A stretch of 64,000 nucleotides of DNA from Asterella californica (Eukaryota > Streptophyta > Marchantiopsida > Marchantiales > Aytoniaceae): the NCBI GenBank assembly GCA_036924285.1, contig JAYKYS010000007.1, forward strand, positions 3,286,001 through 3,350,000, read 5' to 3'. The position numbers and the translations under genes are program-made. The notes under the pieces are model-generated. The model saw only the letters and a program-made list of their open reading frames with translations, was not told the DNA's origin and made no database searches. Shown here piece after piece: positions 34,558 to 47,169 of this stretch (positions are counted from its first letter, which is position 1; every line of letters starts with the position of its first letter).

Positions 34558-37500
34558 ACTCTACTTCTGCATCTGTTCCTCCGTCAAACTTTCTGCTCAA
34601 ACAAGAAGGTCATGAATTGTTTTTGATGCAGATGTCACTGCAGACGATATTGAGATGTCTTTGAAATGAGCCGCTTCTCAATCAGTGGATGGTTAGAAAT
34701 TCTCAGTTTGATCAGCAATTTCTCCAGCGTGCATTTGTGAGTCTTGTATTTCACTCATAAAATCACGATCTAACATAGACTGAAAATCGTAACGGGGTTG
34801 GTGATCATAGTCTTCTATCAGTATACTTTTGGATTAAAGAAAATTATCCCTCAATCCAACATTGATAATCAGTCACGTGAGGTTCTATGTGAGATCTACT
34901 CCCGTATAATTAATGCATTCTGTAGAATTCAACTTCTGTTCCAAAGTTGTCATGGATTGAATTTCAGACTCGATAAGTCCAACACCGATACCATCAGAGA
35001 ACTTTCGTGTCTTCTTATAATTATCTATATATCTCTCATACTTCTTTTTAAAATCTAACTACTTACTTCTCTCTAATCTTGTCAAAATGGACTGCCATGA
35101 CCACAAAAGCTGTAGTCTTCGAAATGACTCTCTTCTCAATCTTCATCTTCTTGCTTGATCCATGAAGTGCAAGCTCATAAATTGTCCGGATCTTCTAAAT
35201 ACTCTACAATCTTCTCTTAATCAGCCTCACAGTTTTAGTGTTGGTTTCTTCACAACAGTACCATTCTTAGAGGTCATGTCTTCAACACCGATAACTTCAA
35301 CTTGAAATTCTGAACTGTTATCAACATGATGAACAGCTCTTTTTCTAGTTTGAGCACTTGCTCTCTCGATAATTAGTTCCTTGACTAGCTCGACTGAGAC
35401 GAATTGTGACGAATAGTAATGAAGAAAAGGGGGCAAGCAAACTGAATTTTGAACAATGTTCTATCTCTGCCGCCTAGACGGCATTTATGATCTTTGTTAA
35501 AAACCTAGTTTGAATTAGAGTTTACCGCTAATTGATGAACTTACGGCTAGGTCTAAAGAGAACACAACGCTGTCCGTAATCATAAAGACGGACTATGGAG
35601 GCCTCTCAAACCTAATTACTCTCTTCCATAAAATCACATCATATCAGGATTATGGGGTTAGACGTAACTATTGTGATGAAGTTTACGGTTCTAGATTTGA
35701 GATGCCTTATTATCTCCAGAAGACTTGATTGATTTGGTTTATGCGAGCCCATAACTATAATCGGCTTCTTGTAATGATTGTCGACAGCCTGCTTAGACTA
35801 GTAAGAAGAATCACTCTGACAAATATTCCTTCACTTTTAATGTTAAACATTTAAATTCTATTTGTATTATGAACAGGGAATGAATCATTCAAGATCTACG
35901 CTACATGTTTGCTTGCATATCAATATAATATTGTCATATGATTGCACCCCTGACTTGCAATAGCAGGTTCAACATGTTTACCACAATGTAAGGACACTGC
36001 ACTAAAACAACTAAGAGATAATCTGGACTGATAATCTGCCGCAAAAGCATTTTAAGTCGAACTTTTCATATAGATACATGGCTTATCGTTAACATGTATT
36101 CTATACATTCAGATGATATGGCATTTGGCCCTACTGAACCTGTTGTTATCCAGTCAAGTAACGCAAAGTTAAGAGAGGTGGAGTCAAGTACTACAAACGT
36201 ATTAAGGGTCCGGTGAAGTAAATTTCTGTGATATTGTTCATGTGGATGCCACTGGAAGGTTTGGATGACTGTGAACTACGATAGCATTCGTAGCTTGGAA
36301 GCGTTGATGTATGTGTTTGCAAGGAGGAACGGTTAAGCACGTAGACATCCGATTCACCTTTTCACCGATCATAACTGGTATCATGTCCCAAGACCATGTG
36401 AGTCTGTCGGTCGATCGTGGAGAACTAACTTTGCCTTCTCTGAATCTCACAAGACACAGGAGCAACCAGATAAAGAACATGCCACCAGTGAGCTAATTCA
36501 AGTGCCGCCGTTAATATAGTTGTAATCGATGGAATTATCAGCATGTTCTCTTTGCTTATGCGTTCTCGAAAGGCTTCGAGATCGAGGAAAAGCAAGAAAA
36601 CTGCGTAGTGACTGTGTTGTTGTCAGCAGGATGTAAAGCTTGCTTCTCCTGCGGATCAGGCGAATGAATAAGCTTAATATATTTACTGCTGTGAGGAAGT
36701 CCACGTCTCTCATTCGTCTTCACAGAAAGGACGACGTAAGTGACTGTCTGGACAGCACCAAGTTGACGATCATTCATCATATACGTGTGAATGGGAATTT
36801 TCCTAAGTATCTCGTATCAGTCAAAATCGCTTATACTGTGAACCATGTGCATGCACTGGCATGCTCGAATTAATCGACTGCACTAGACGCATTCTCCGCC
36901 GCTTATTCCTTCGTGGATTCATTCATTTCTTCTTCTTCCTCTCATCTTTAGTTTCACCTTTTTGCCCACTGCCCAGTCGAAGCTCAGTGGGAAGTAGAAC
37001 AGTTTCGTCCCGACTGGCCGTCTCAGGCATCTTACAGTTTGCGTCCGATAGATCGAGTTGAGCATGCTGCTTCCCATGTGGCACAAAACCCACAAAGTCT
37101 TCTGCAGCTGTTTTCTCATGATCAACGTCTCTGCATTGCCAAGCCATCATCAGTCAGCAGTCTCCGGATCCGACGCGGTCATCCGGAACTCGTAGTGTAG
37201 GGTTTTGCTTCATGAGCGTTTTCTGCTGCTTACTTTTTTACAGGAATCTAGCGCTTTAAAGCGCCATCATGCTCGTTGAGTTGATGGGCGAGTACGTGCT
37301 TTGAACCGATCCCGAATCTGCTGCACGAATGAATAGGAGCATGCTCCTATTCACTTTACTGTAGTTCACAAGGTCATCATGCTAAGCCGTTTCAAGTCGT
37401 GCTAATTTCATCTTTTGCGAATGGGAAATCTGAGCAAAAACTTGGAATTCAAGGCAGACACTGTCTGCAGTCTCGAAATGGCCTTGACCGCAATGAAAGT

Positions 37501-37884
37501 CAGCTGATGGGTTTGTAGGAGTAGTAGAACTGAGGGTATGGATTTCAGTTTATGTGCAATCACCTCTTTGGATTTTGCAGTTGCAGTCGTTGGATTCTGT
37601 GAATGTCTACAGACTCTACACGTTTATGATGCAGTTTCTTCGCAGTTTATGGATTCCTGAAGAATCCTTCGCCATATAGACTGTCATGACCACCTTCCTT
37701 CTTCACCTTTTCTAACTATTAAATGCGCTGGCTGCTAGGCTAGAGAATACCTTGGACACATTTCCAGCCTGAGCATAAATGTTCCAAGCTATGCATGCAG
37801 ATCAGATGTGGCGAGACGAGACAATCACGCTCGATAATAACTGAGAAACAAATCTATCTTCACGCTAGCAGTTAGAATAAGGGT
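34558..37884. other. Unassigned stretch
   Basis: Short open frames only. 35227-35436 (-) and 36923-37150 (-) have reasonable amino-acid composition but no recognisable domain. No repeats stand out by eye. Confidence 0.45.
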
Positions 37885-38100
37885 CTAGATCGTACTTTTT
37901 CTGTTCAACACTTCAAAGCACATGTCATGCATGGCTTTCCGCTTCGATGGATCCACAGGCTTTGAATTGCCGCCGCAGTAGCACGGAATAGCTACTGTAG
38001 TTAGTGACTTTGCACAATCATTCGTGTCGGTGACCGTGCCGCAAAGACAGAGAGTGAGAGAGAGAGCGAGAGAGAGAGAAAAGTTGAGACGAGAGAACAT
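37885..38100 (-). CDS. Candidate small secreted cysteine-containing peptide
   Basis: 71 codons from the ATG at 38100. It begins with a hydrophobic stretch like a signal peptide (MFSRLNFSLSLALSLTLCLC), followed by a short mature part with four Cys (DCAKSL, PCYC, MHDMCF). The same frame opens further upstream to an ATG at 38235, but the internal ATG gives the signal-peptide start. A TATA-like box lies about 160 bp upstream. Caution: the hydrophobic segment is encoded by a CT/GA microsatellite at 38041-38085, which can mimic a signal peptide. I cannot assign a family. Confidence 0.3.
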   Translation of the reverse strand: MFSRLNFSLSLALSLTLCLCGTVTDTNDCAKSLTTVAIPCYCGGNSKPVDPSKRKAMHDMCFEVLNRKSTI

Positions 38101-38257
38101 TTTGCTTAGGGATTCCGGAGGCAGTGGAGATAGGCAAGGCACGTTAGGGCTGATGTGGCATGGAGCTGGGGTTCCAAAAGACTTTCCAAGCTGACTTCTG
38201 TCTTTGGCTACGTGTACACATATGTATTTCAACACCTCTGTATTTCTACTAGCAATA

Positions 38258-38266
38258 TTTTATATA
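38258..38266 (-). promoter_or_regulatory. Possible TATA box for the small peptide gene
   Basis: The minus strand reads TATATAAAA. A start site about 30 bp downstream would lie near 38230, giving a leader of roughly 130 nt before the ATG at 38100. An ACGTG core lies between at about 38210. Confidence 0.3.
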
Positions 38267-38569
38267 CGCGAACTTTCCGCGTGGATCCAGAGAGCATCTC
38301 CCCACCAAGGTTCGGGGAGGTTGTTTAGCAAAAACTGTTTTTCGCCGGAAAATAATTACAGGAGATTGGTCGCATTGTTTTACTTCCGGAACCTTGCTTC
38401 AAATTTAAGGTAAAATATAAACTTTCCGATGATAATTAAAGGGGGTAAGGACTTTTCTGAAGATGTATCCTTCCACAAAGTTTCCATTTGTTTTTAACAA
38501 GCAGTTTCTTTTCGATTTCACGAGTTCGCTTCCGAAAATCCAAAAATTTCACCTAAGCTATCTAGAATA

Positions 38570-39395
38570 TCAGCCAAATAATACAAAATGTACAACATTC
38601 TGAAAGACCCAACTTCTGAAACAAAGATTTGGGAAGACAATCGTAAGATTTTGCAACATCACGAAAGTATCACAAACATTGATAATAGCATGCCAACGGC
38701 TTAGCCATCGGATCTTCAAGTATAGCTTCATGCACTTTCGTGCATCATTCAAAGCTTCTTGCAACGATGACATACTTGTCTTACGCTTGGAACTGCTCTA
38801 GAAGTAGGATGCAAGCATATTAAAGATATTATCCACATCGTCACTAATCTATTTGCAGCCATGAGTTTTAGCTGCGACTAGACTTGCCAAGTCAGTTCGA
38901 TGTGCGATATAATGAACGGAAAGTATGTGAGGATTAATCGTTCTTTTCAAACGCGTTGAGGTATCATTTCAAACACAGATCATGGTGCTCGCACCATCGA
39001 ACCGAATCCCATAAAACAATTAGACTTCAAGTTACAATCAGAAATAAGACGTATAGGAACGCAGATGTCCTAACATTTCTAGACCGTAGCAAACTGCCCT
39101 CGTCTTCTATCTTTCTCACAAAGTTTATAAAATACTCGGCCAATGGAAGGATCGAAGTGGATCCAATCAAAGTCAAGGAGCCATTTATCATTTCAAGTCT
39201 TACATTATGTAAAATTTCTGCCTTCTCTATGACAGTGAACCGTTGAATACTATTGTTATCATCTAAGACTACATTGTCTACCTCGATAGATGGTAACTGT
39301 ACATTTATCTTTTCAGACGTAAAACCAGAATCAAAAAGACACTTTTGTCTCTTCATTGCTCTAAGCTTTACATAATCAAGAAAAAACTGCGCCAT
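38570..39395 (-). pseudogene. hAT-like transposase fragment (DUF4371/ZMYM-like), frameshifted
   Basis: On -, 39395-39027 is open (MAQFFLDYVKLRAMKRQKCL and on). The next part reads FDGASTM, then, after a stop, NDTSTRLKRTINPHILSVHY and IAHRTDLASLVAAKTHGCK near 38950-38860. This is the typical core of DUF4371/ZMYM-like transposases (DGAS motif, then H-C/Y-x-AHR). After another frame change, 38773-38570 reads LQEALNDARKCMKLYLKIRW and LSRWHAIINVCDTF, matching the conserved KTRWLSR block. The C-terminal dimerisation part is missing. It cannot make an active enzyme. Confidence 0.7.
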
Positions 39396-41325
39396 AATTA
39401 TATCTAAAGCTAACTTGCAACAATATCAATCACAATTAGTTACGGAGAGAATCGAGGTGTTTCGAAAATCAATATAGTTCCCTCTGTTAAATCTCATTTC
39501 TTTCTAGACATATCTTTGTCCTCGACATTTCTCTCTAGAGTCTCGACTTTAGAAGCTTAACCCTTCTTGACAGTTCTCTCCTGAGATCTGAGTCTCGATC
39601 GAAGAAGCTCAGTCAGAGATTGGATCGCTATAGTCAATCTCGAATTCAGTAAATCTGAGGAGCGAAGGCAACTGAACCATGCACACACCTCAAATTTTCA
39701 AGAATCTTCTACCAAGAACTAGATATAGTGATAAACCAAGGATAACAGTCAAAGATTAAACCTCAGAACACTAGCTATGTTAGCAAGCTACGCATCCTAC
39801 TCAACTCAAGTAAAAGAGGCATGAACTTCCATGTGCTGACTCATAGAAGTACCACATCTCAGAGGAGACGAAGAAAGACGGGGAGAATCTCCGAACCGTG
39901 CTCATATATGTGGCTACGATGGACACGATTGGACCAGCTCGCATTTGACAAGGTAGAGGAAAAAGGAGACAGCGATGCTAAGGAGCGCAGAAAGTGAGCC
40001 CAATACATAGAAGGAGGAAGGCGCACAAGGCATGCAAGGAAACAACGACGAATGTAGGAGGTAGAGAGGAAATGGATATCGAGAGAGAGGATATCGAAGA
40101 AGGTTAAGGAAGAAAGACCAAAAAGCGGAGTGGAGCTTCCTCGTTTAGGGGGCTGCCACTTCACTACTCATTTGCTCCGTTTCTTGAAGAGGACAAAAGA
40201 TTTTCCCAATTATGAATGGAGATGAAACAGCGAAGAAAAGCCGAGATTTGCTTGAGATCATCAAGGTCAAACTCACGAATGTCAAGCGATTGAGAGCAAA
40301 CCTGGAAAACAACACCGCATTTGCGAGAATATGCATTGCAAGATGTTGTCGATCACAAAATCTCACGGATCAACTTCTCGATCGAGAATTGATCAAAACT
40401 GCCAGAGTAGAATGATCAGTCATTGTGAACACTCCCAGTCAACTAGTGGTCCGTCGTCTACGCTTGAAGTTCAAACAAGATAAGAAAAAGTGCTCGTGAT
40501 AGTTCAAAGAGCAACAAACATTAACTAATCCTCTGAAAATGAATGTACACAACGACTAGCAGCAAACAAATGCAGTATATTCAAAGATCATACAAGTTTA
40601 TTGTATGAACGAATTGACTATAAAGTTAATCAGCCAGTAGCGACGAGAACAAAGAGATCGATCGAGCAGAGCCAGCCCTAAATGATGAAAGTATGTCTTC
40701 GTCTGGTCCACGTTGTCTTACATACTCGCATTCTCTTCGGCCTTGCCTCGATTTGTACAATACACACTGTAGTCCTAATGTGTCATCCGCAAGTCTACGA
40801 GTCCATGACTCATTGCTAATGAACATAAGCGCTTGCATGTAAGGAGACGAGGACCTCATTGTTTGCAAAGGACGAACTAGATTCATTCTCGTTTTTCTTC
40901 AATCTTCACGATTCCATTGCACGAAAGTTTGAAAACTGTTAAACCTAAAAAGTTTAAACGCTAGATATGAGGTGGATTCATTGTTGATGTTTCTTTGTCT
41001 GCCACGTGTAACTTACTGATAGGTCCATGTCATTGAGTCAACCACATGACCATTTCTGCTTACGTGTCATATCTGGTCGCGACTAACGGCAGTCAGTTTT
41101 TTCTGAAAAATTTAAATGAAACCGTAAATGATCCGAAATATAAATCCGCTGATCTGTGTTTTTCTGAAATACTCCTGAAAGAACCGGCTATTTTCTGATC
41201 TTTCTATGTTCGATACGTGACTTTTCGATTTTCCTGTTGCGCAAGCTGGAACCGTATCCGTCGCTTTTCCCTCCTTGTCGGAAATGTCCATTTTGGACCG
41301 GAAATGACACAATGTAACGCCGGTA
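39396..41325. other. Interior of the hAT element without recognisable coding sequence
   Basis: Should hold the transposase N-terminus (a BED or TTF-type finger) on -, but none is recognisable. Open frames at 40145-40366 (-) and 40212-40415 (+) overlap and neither looks like a known family. Confidence 0.4.
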
Positions 41326-41799
41326 CTCCCCGAACATTGATCTCCACCAGTATAGCTGTCCAAGATCTCCTTATCTCTCTTTTAGATATTATTAAGAATA
41401 AAGGGTCTTTATTTTAAAATCATTTCTTTCACGGTAAGTCTTTAAATATATCTTTAAAGCACCAACTGCTCATAACATGTACAAGCAGTTACCATAACCA
41501 TTTAACTGTATTACAGAGTTTCAGTTGAAGTCTTTAAATTAGGGAAGCACGGTACAGTAACTTTTAAAAGTTCTGTTAAATTGCATAGTGTTATAAAGAT
41601 AAGCGGTGAAGAGATTCTCCTTTAACTTTCTCCCTAACTTGTTAAAGGACGGATTAAAAGAGACGTATATGTGGCAAATAAAGACCTCATCATCTCTATT
41701 TTATTGATTAAAAGTGAGATATTTTTATCTTTAAAATCCAAGTAGGAGTACAAAAAGCATGAAGTAGAATCTCCTTTTTTGCTATGTAAAAAAGTCTTT

Positions 41800-42258
41800 C
41801 ACAATCGACATGTATATCTGGATTGTGAAAAACCAGAAAGGAAGACGGAAATTTTTTATCGGGTAGCAAAATGATCGGATGGAATCGTTGTGAAAACCGG
41901 AAAAATGAAAGAAAAGAGATAAATCGAGAAAATTACTAATGCATAGCCCCGTTATTCCATTGCAAGCGGAGCTCATTGTTTTCCTCACAGTGTTCTTTGA
42001 GTCTAAAGAAAGATTCTATTACGTTCCAAGAAATCCAGAAATCTTCATCTTTAACATTTATATGTGAATACAAAGTAGTTTATTTTGAGAAAAATATAAA
42101 CTTGTATTCTAGAGAATAGCTTTATATTGATGCGTTATTCTATAGATTATAAGTTGAGATGAAAAAGTAATCAATAATATTTTTTACATAATGGTTAAAT
42201 TTCTCAGTTCTTCATTTCTGAAAGCAAACCTGCAAAGTAATGTATTCCGGGTCACCAG
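41800..42258 (+). repeat. Dispersed repeat family D, copy 3 (left part)
   Basis: Collinear with 24990-25460, including TGGATTGTGAAAA, AGTAATCA and TAATGGTTAAATTTCTCAG. It ends at GGGTCACCAG, where the 444-bp inverted-repeat element is inserted. It resumes at 42703 with ATCACCAGGAGTACTTG. Confidence 0.65.
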
Positions 42259-42702
42259 CACTGTTCGGGGAGATCCGGCATTTAGTGTCAGACGTTCCGG
42301 CAGGTTTTGGATATTTCCGGTACTCTGTCAACTTTTGAAGGACAAGGTTCCGTTGTGAAAACTAAGGTTTTCGGAAATAGACTTGTAACTTCTTGGGACT
42401 GTCGGACGAAACGCATGTGCACAGCCATCTTCCCGGAACCATTGAAGACTGAAATGTCAAATCGCCGGCTTCCACTTACGTTCAAGTTTAAAAACCATGT
42501 GAAAGAAAAGTTTCCAAGGAAGAAAAAGCACCGGATTTACAACCAGCCGGAAATACAAATGACCGAAAAAATATTTACCGGAATAAAACTGACAACCTTA
42601 ATAATAAAACGGCTGTCGTCTGGTGAATAATATAATCGTCCGTAGAAACGTAAAAGAAGACGTAAATCAAGCAGGTTTTCAGATATTTCTCCCCGAACAG
42701 TG
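42259..42702. mobile_element. 444-bp non-autonomous inverted-repeat element (hAT-type MITE)
   Basis: Perfect 15-bp terminal inverted repeats, CACTGTTCGGGGAGA at 42259-42273 and its complement at 42688-42702. Flanking 8-mers GTCACCAG and ATCACCAG match at seven of eight, an 8-bp duplication as for hAT elements. The ends share GTTCGGGGAG with the 3-kb element at 38306-41339, its likely source of transposase. The interior is rich in CCGG-type words. It holds an open frame (42307-42630) that is probably fortuitous. The insertion interrupts repeat family D, which gives the empty-site sequence by comparison with copy 1. Confidence 0.8.
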
Positions 42703-42780
42703 ATCACCAGGAGTACTTGTATTTATACTCGGGCTTTAAGGGAGAAGATTTCCCACTAGTCTTTAAAGAACATAAATTTG
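42703..42780 (+). repeat. Dispersed repeat family D, copy 3 (right part)
   Basis: Resumes after the inserted element: CACCAGGAGTACTTG then GGGCTTTAAGG, parallel to CACCCGGAGCACTTG then TGGCTTTAAGA in copy 1. Confidence 0.6.
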
Positions 42781-44679
42781 ATTCACAGATTTGGATATTT
42801 GATAATAAATTCCTTGAACGGTTAGATTTGGTTGAAGAAGTATTTAGCAGCACTTTTTTTTTAAACAAAGCGTGATAACTTTCAGATAATATTTTAACTT
42901 TTACAGAATATATTTAAAAACTCCCATAAAATAAGCGATGGGAAGGTTCCCTAACTGGTTAGCGGAGCCTTCACAGAGCTGCGGTGGAGATGTTCTAAGC
43001 GGTTCAAAGTGATGTTTGGTATCCAAGATTACTTTCCGACTTGTCTGAGTTTCGTGATTTCTTGATTAGTATACGAAAGATGATCACTGAGTCTCAGATG
43101 TCATCGTACTGTCTTATCTTTTCTTACTCTCTACACTTTTGACTACTTTGACTGTGAATGTCACGAATGGCGCCGGTCAGCGGCTACTGTATAGTGTAAA
43201 CTAGGAGCAAGGGCGTTACGTTGGAGAAAAAGGGGAGAGACTTGGAGAGTGGGACGAAAAGTTATTTATGCTACCATTGTATGGACTGAAAGACGCGACG
43301 CAATGAATAGCCAACGGATGAGAAGACACCATCAAGCCATCGTATGGACTTGAAGACGCAGATATCTTTTTGCTTGTGAAGGAACAGATGCCAACTGTCG
43401 GTGAACCGCAGACATGATTGCTTTCGAACTCTTCAAACTTCCTAAAAGAAGTCATGGGGACTTTCTTCTTCATCTTTGACGATGATGGAGAAGACCAAAG
43501 CCTATAGAGAGAGGGAGAGAGAGGGGACTGAAGAAAAGAAACAGCCTAGCCAGTTCCAGCTTCCAGGTTCTGTATCTCCGGTACCATTTATCGAGGGCAA
43601 AACGGTAGGAAGGAACTTTTCGGGAGAGCCTTGAAACCACAAAGAGGTCATAATAATAATCCTTGTAGGCAAAGCTTTCTTGGAAAGGTGAAATGTACAA
43701 CTCAATCCTACTCTCGAAACGTGCAAACCCATTCATCCAGAATTGCGGTCAAAAGCCAAAGGGGAATTTAGATGACCGTTCAAAATCTCGACTCGATTGT
43801 TTAACAAGCTTTGTCCTCACGATTCCCACCGTGGCAAAACTTATTCTGCAAACATGAATTTGTCTTTGGAGGAAACTTTGATTGTCGTCTCTACTCATTC
43901 ATCAATACATTCCACCATTTTCTGCAAAAGAGTTGGATTTGTGAGAAACACTGTCAACGATATGTTTATGGGTATCTGAAATAAACACAGGCTAAGGCTT
44001 TCAGGTGAGTCCTCATATTCTTGTCTTCTTTGATCAGCAACAAATCTCGTACCATTGAAGGGAATGTTACAGAACCCATAAACCCAAACATACAAACCTC
44101 AACTTTGTTCTCTAGAACTGGATTGGAAGCTCAGTTCTAGGCTGATGTGCATATTTTTCGAATGTCAACTATACGTTTATATGACACACAAAAGCTAGAT
44201 GATGTGATTGCTTTTACTTGCACAACTATTGAGATACATTATCTTGCCTTGATTCTTTCCGTTTCCACCTGTTTCAGTTACATGACATGTGTACTAATTT
44301 TGATCTTCCCCCGTAATGCCACTGCCACTAAAAAGCAAAGTTTGTAATATTATCACTCTAACACCTCTGCACAGATTAACAAGTTTGATACAAATTAAAC
44401 ATGTGAACTGGATTGCAAATACATCAAGTTTACATTACTATCTATTTATCTCAAGCGCTGCCCCTTATTCCATGTACACTTCCTAGTCCGAGTGATTAAA
44501 TCTTGTGGATCTAATCATCAACAACCTCGAGATCACTAAAGTTCCATGCAACTGGAGCAAGATATCATCTTTCCAAGGAGGAATCTGAGCTGTTGAATAA
44601 ATAAGCATGCTCAACCACCTTTGGAGAATTTTTACTCGGTATCTGTTAACAAAAGAGATATACTTATTATATAGAAATT
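42781..44679. other. Unassigned stretch
   Basis: No known gene. 43216-43473 (-) is open and contains a partial internal repeat. Its complement includes a 28-bp block identical to 61283-61310. Confidence 0.45.
43293..43320 (+). repeat. 28-bp block shared with 61283-61310
   Basis: Identical 28-mer starting ACGCGACGCAATGAATAGCC. Weaker similarity continues for about 20 bp (CATCAAGCC in both). It suggests a low-copy dispersed repeat. Confidence 0.75.
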
Positions 44680-44960
44680 ATGTATTATATTTTATTAATT
44701 ATTAGTATATATAATGTATAATATATACTATTAAATGTTAGACGTACAGAGAACTACAGAAACGTCCCAAAAAATCCATAAGTGAAGCCTATAGATACTA
44801 TAAGTCGAACCTTTTACTGACCAAAAAGATTACATTTAAAAATACTTTAATTTATTACCTAACCCTAGAAGAGGTTAGGTAATAATTAAGCTTGCCGCCC
44901 TCTTCCATGTTCAGATGGAAGAGGTGAGTAAAAAAGAAATAGTTTGTTTCTTCTAAGATG
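44680..44960 (+). repeat. Hairpin repeat family H, copy 1 (two hairpins)
   Basis: Hairpin 1 is TTATTACCTAACC (44852-44864) and its perfect complement (44873-44885), loop 8 nt. Hairpin 2 is CCTCTTCCAT (44899-44908) and its perfect complement (44915-44924), loop 6 nt. The upstream 150 bp share blocks such as CCATAAG(T/C)GAAG with copies 2 and 3. It has no coding potential. It may be a MITE or SINE end, or a structured transcript. Confidence 0.6.
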
Positions 44961-47169
44961 TTCTCTTCTGGTTTCACAAGTCAAGGCCCATTGAAAGTAA
45001 TAAAAGATTTCAAAACGAGGGCTAGATTGCTGTAGGATCTTGTTTAGATATGTTTCCAGATAAGGTTGATAGATTCAGTTAAAATCTACTATCAACCTAG
45101 ATAAGGGCACCCTTGTCTCATCTTACTAGCATAATAGTCATACTGTAGTAACTGTACTTTCAGTTAGGGTGCTAGTTACAGCCTCTTCTCCACCGCTTCT
45201 CTTTATACTAGTCTTTAATTTACGGCATTCCCTAGAAGCTATGGAGTTTTTCTAATTTAAAGAATCTTTAACCCGGAATCAGACCGTTGGAGTAGCAGTT
45301 TTGGGTACTTTTGGACAGGTTTAAGTTTCTGATATTCTTTAGAGAATCATTTAAGGCATGCGGGTGGGAAATTTAAAGGGTTTTTATCTTTACGGGAAAT
45401 TTTCTCCCGTAAAATAAAAACCCTTTCACTTTTAAGTGATAGAACAAAGATTAGCTATAAAGGTTTTGTATCGGTATCTTAGAGTTAGGGAATAAAGGAT
45501 AATATGTTAAAGATCAAATTTTTCCACCGAATGCTTTCTAAATGGATATTTTAGATGAAAAATAATCTCAAAGATGAAGCGTCTCAATGCATAAAATAGA
45601 TTCAGGAGTTATACTAGGAAACTTGGCAAGTTAGATCTATGAAAAGTGTCATAATGGTCTGATATTCTGTTAAAATATCCGTATTATAATTTTTAAAATA
45701 GAGAGGTAAGGTAAGTTTTTAAAGAATGTATTAAGTTAGATACTATTATGAAAAATAAAATAAATGGTGAAAAGGCTTTAACAAGTTAACCCGATAGTCT
45801 TCAAAGACGTGTATTGGAGCTCTTAAGCACAAGCTACGTTTACAAAAGAGGGGAAAAGAATTTGTTTATAAAAGTTAAGTTTTTCACTCGAGGATACTGG
45901 AAATAATAATTCGTGACAAGGCATTCATGGGTGAAATTTCACATAATAATTGAATTACAAAGAAAATTATAGTAACTGTAACATAAACTATATATATTAA
46001 GTAAAGCAGCTACTTCTAACCAACCCATCATGTGAAATCTCCTCTCTCTTTTCATATAGTACCTTTTTAACTGAAGGAACACAATCAAATTGAGCTCCAA
46101 ACTATAATAACTTCATGTTACAAAATGAGATTTTGAACTTCCTTCAAACAATTTAAAATGTCTTTATCACATTAATGAACTCTTTTTCTTCTGAGGTTCA
46201 GATAAAATTTCAACTCAAATTACTATAGGAAATTTGGTAACGAAAATTTGGTCACAACTATTTCTAGGTTTTTTAATACATGTAGATGAATTGTTCCTTA
46301 AAAAATTTGAATAAAAAATTTCTAAGATTTTTATATTCTGCTTGTAATTTGATTGACGGTTGACCCCAAACCTTGATGTCTTCGCATGTGCGAGATCATC
46401 TGAAAAAAAATAACTTAGTTTATATTGTGCACTTGATAGAAAATAGAGTAATCCTTTAATTACCTACCTCCAGCATCAGTCATACTGAGTTCGGGATTAA
46501 TTTGGTAAATCCTATCCAAAAGACTTTGACATCATTGAATCGTTTACCTTCAATTGAGGTAATATGAAACTGCAGTATGAAACATATAACATATAACTTT
46601 TGTCCAAAGTCATAACTTTTTGTTTATTAAACCCACCTTATTGTTACTTTAAGATTTATTTCATAACATGGACTTTTACCATTTTACTCACATAATCTGT
46701 AACATTTTTTAGTGAACCCTCGAGTGAACAATAACACATACAAGGTAGACTCATGAAAATCATTTACCTTTTGGCCTTTAGTTCAAATTTCAAACTAGTC
46801 AATGTTCAATGTTCAGTTTTCCTCAGAAAGTTTTAACATATGAATAGAGAATTTGTTTGAACATTTCTCACTAATATTCATACATAACCAAATCTTCACT
46901 ATAGTATATTTCCAGAGGCTGTAAATTCTTGCTATAAGCTCTCCAGTAGCCCTTATTGCCTCCCCATTTATGACTTGATGAATAAAAAGTGTGTTTTTAA
47001 AAATGTCTCCAAGTTAAAGTTCAGCTTATTAAATAGTCGAATACATATGGAGGATGGAAATAGCATCCCTATATATCAAATTGTGGGTAAATTTATTGGG
47101 AGCAATCAATAATTAATGATAAATTGAATTCTCTTCACTTGATCACCAGTAACGGACATATTAAACCCC
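44961..47169. other. AT-rich stretch, no gene seen
   Basis: Very AT-rich, with only short frames on either strand. A fold-back around the CTCCCGTAAA region at 45395-45420 is the only local structure noted. Confidence 0.5.

Larger units (their letters stand above)
38306..41339. mobile_element. Probable hAT-superfamily DNA transposon, decayed
   Basis: Ends are 14-bp inverted repeats with one mismatch: CAAGGTTCGGGGAG at 38306-38319 and the complement of CAATGTTCGGGGAG at 41326-41339. Both fit the CARNG-type hAT terminus. Flanking 8-mers CTCCCCAC (38298-38305) and ATCTCCAC (41340-41347) agree at six of eight positions, compatible with an aged 8-bp target duplication. It encloses a hAT/ZMYM-like transposase fragment on - (38570-39395). 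A smaller element with related ends lies at 42259-42702. Confidence 0.55.

Noticed and set aside
42307..42630. 108-codon open frame inside the 444-bp inverted-repeat element
   Set aside because: Too short for a transposase, Lys-rich without domain, and inside an evidently non-autonomous element.
42940..43010. Possible tRNA
   Set aside because: No cloverleaf: the A-box-like and B-box-like words do not have correct spacing or pairing stems.
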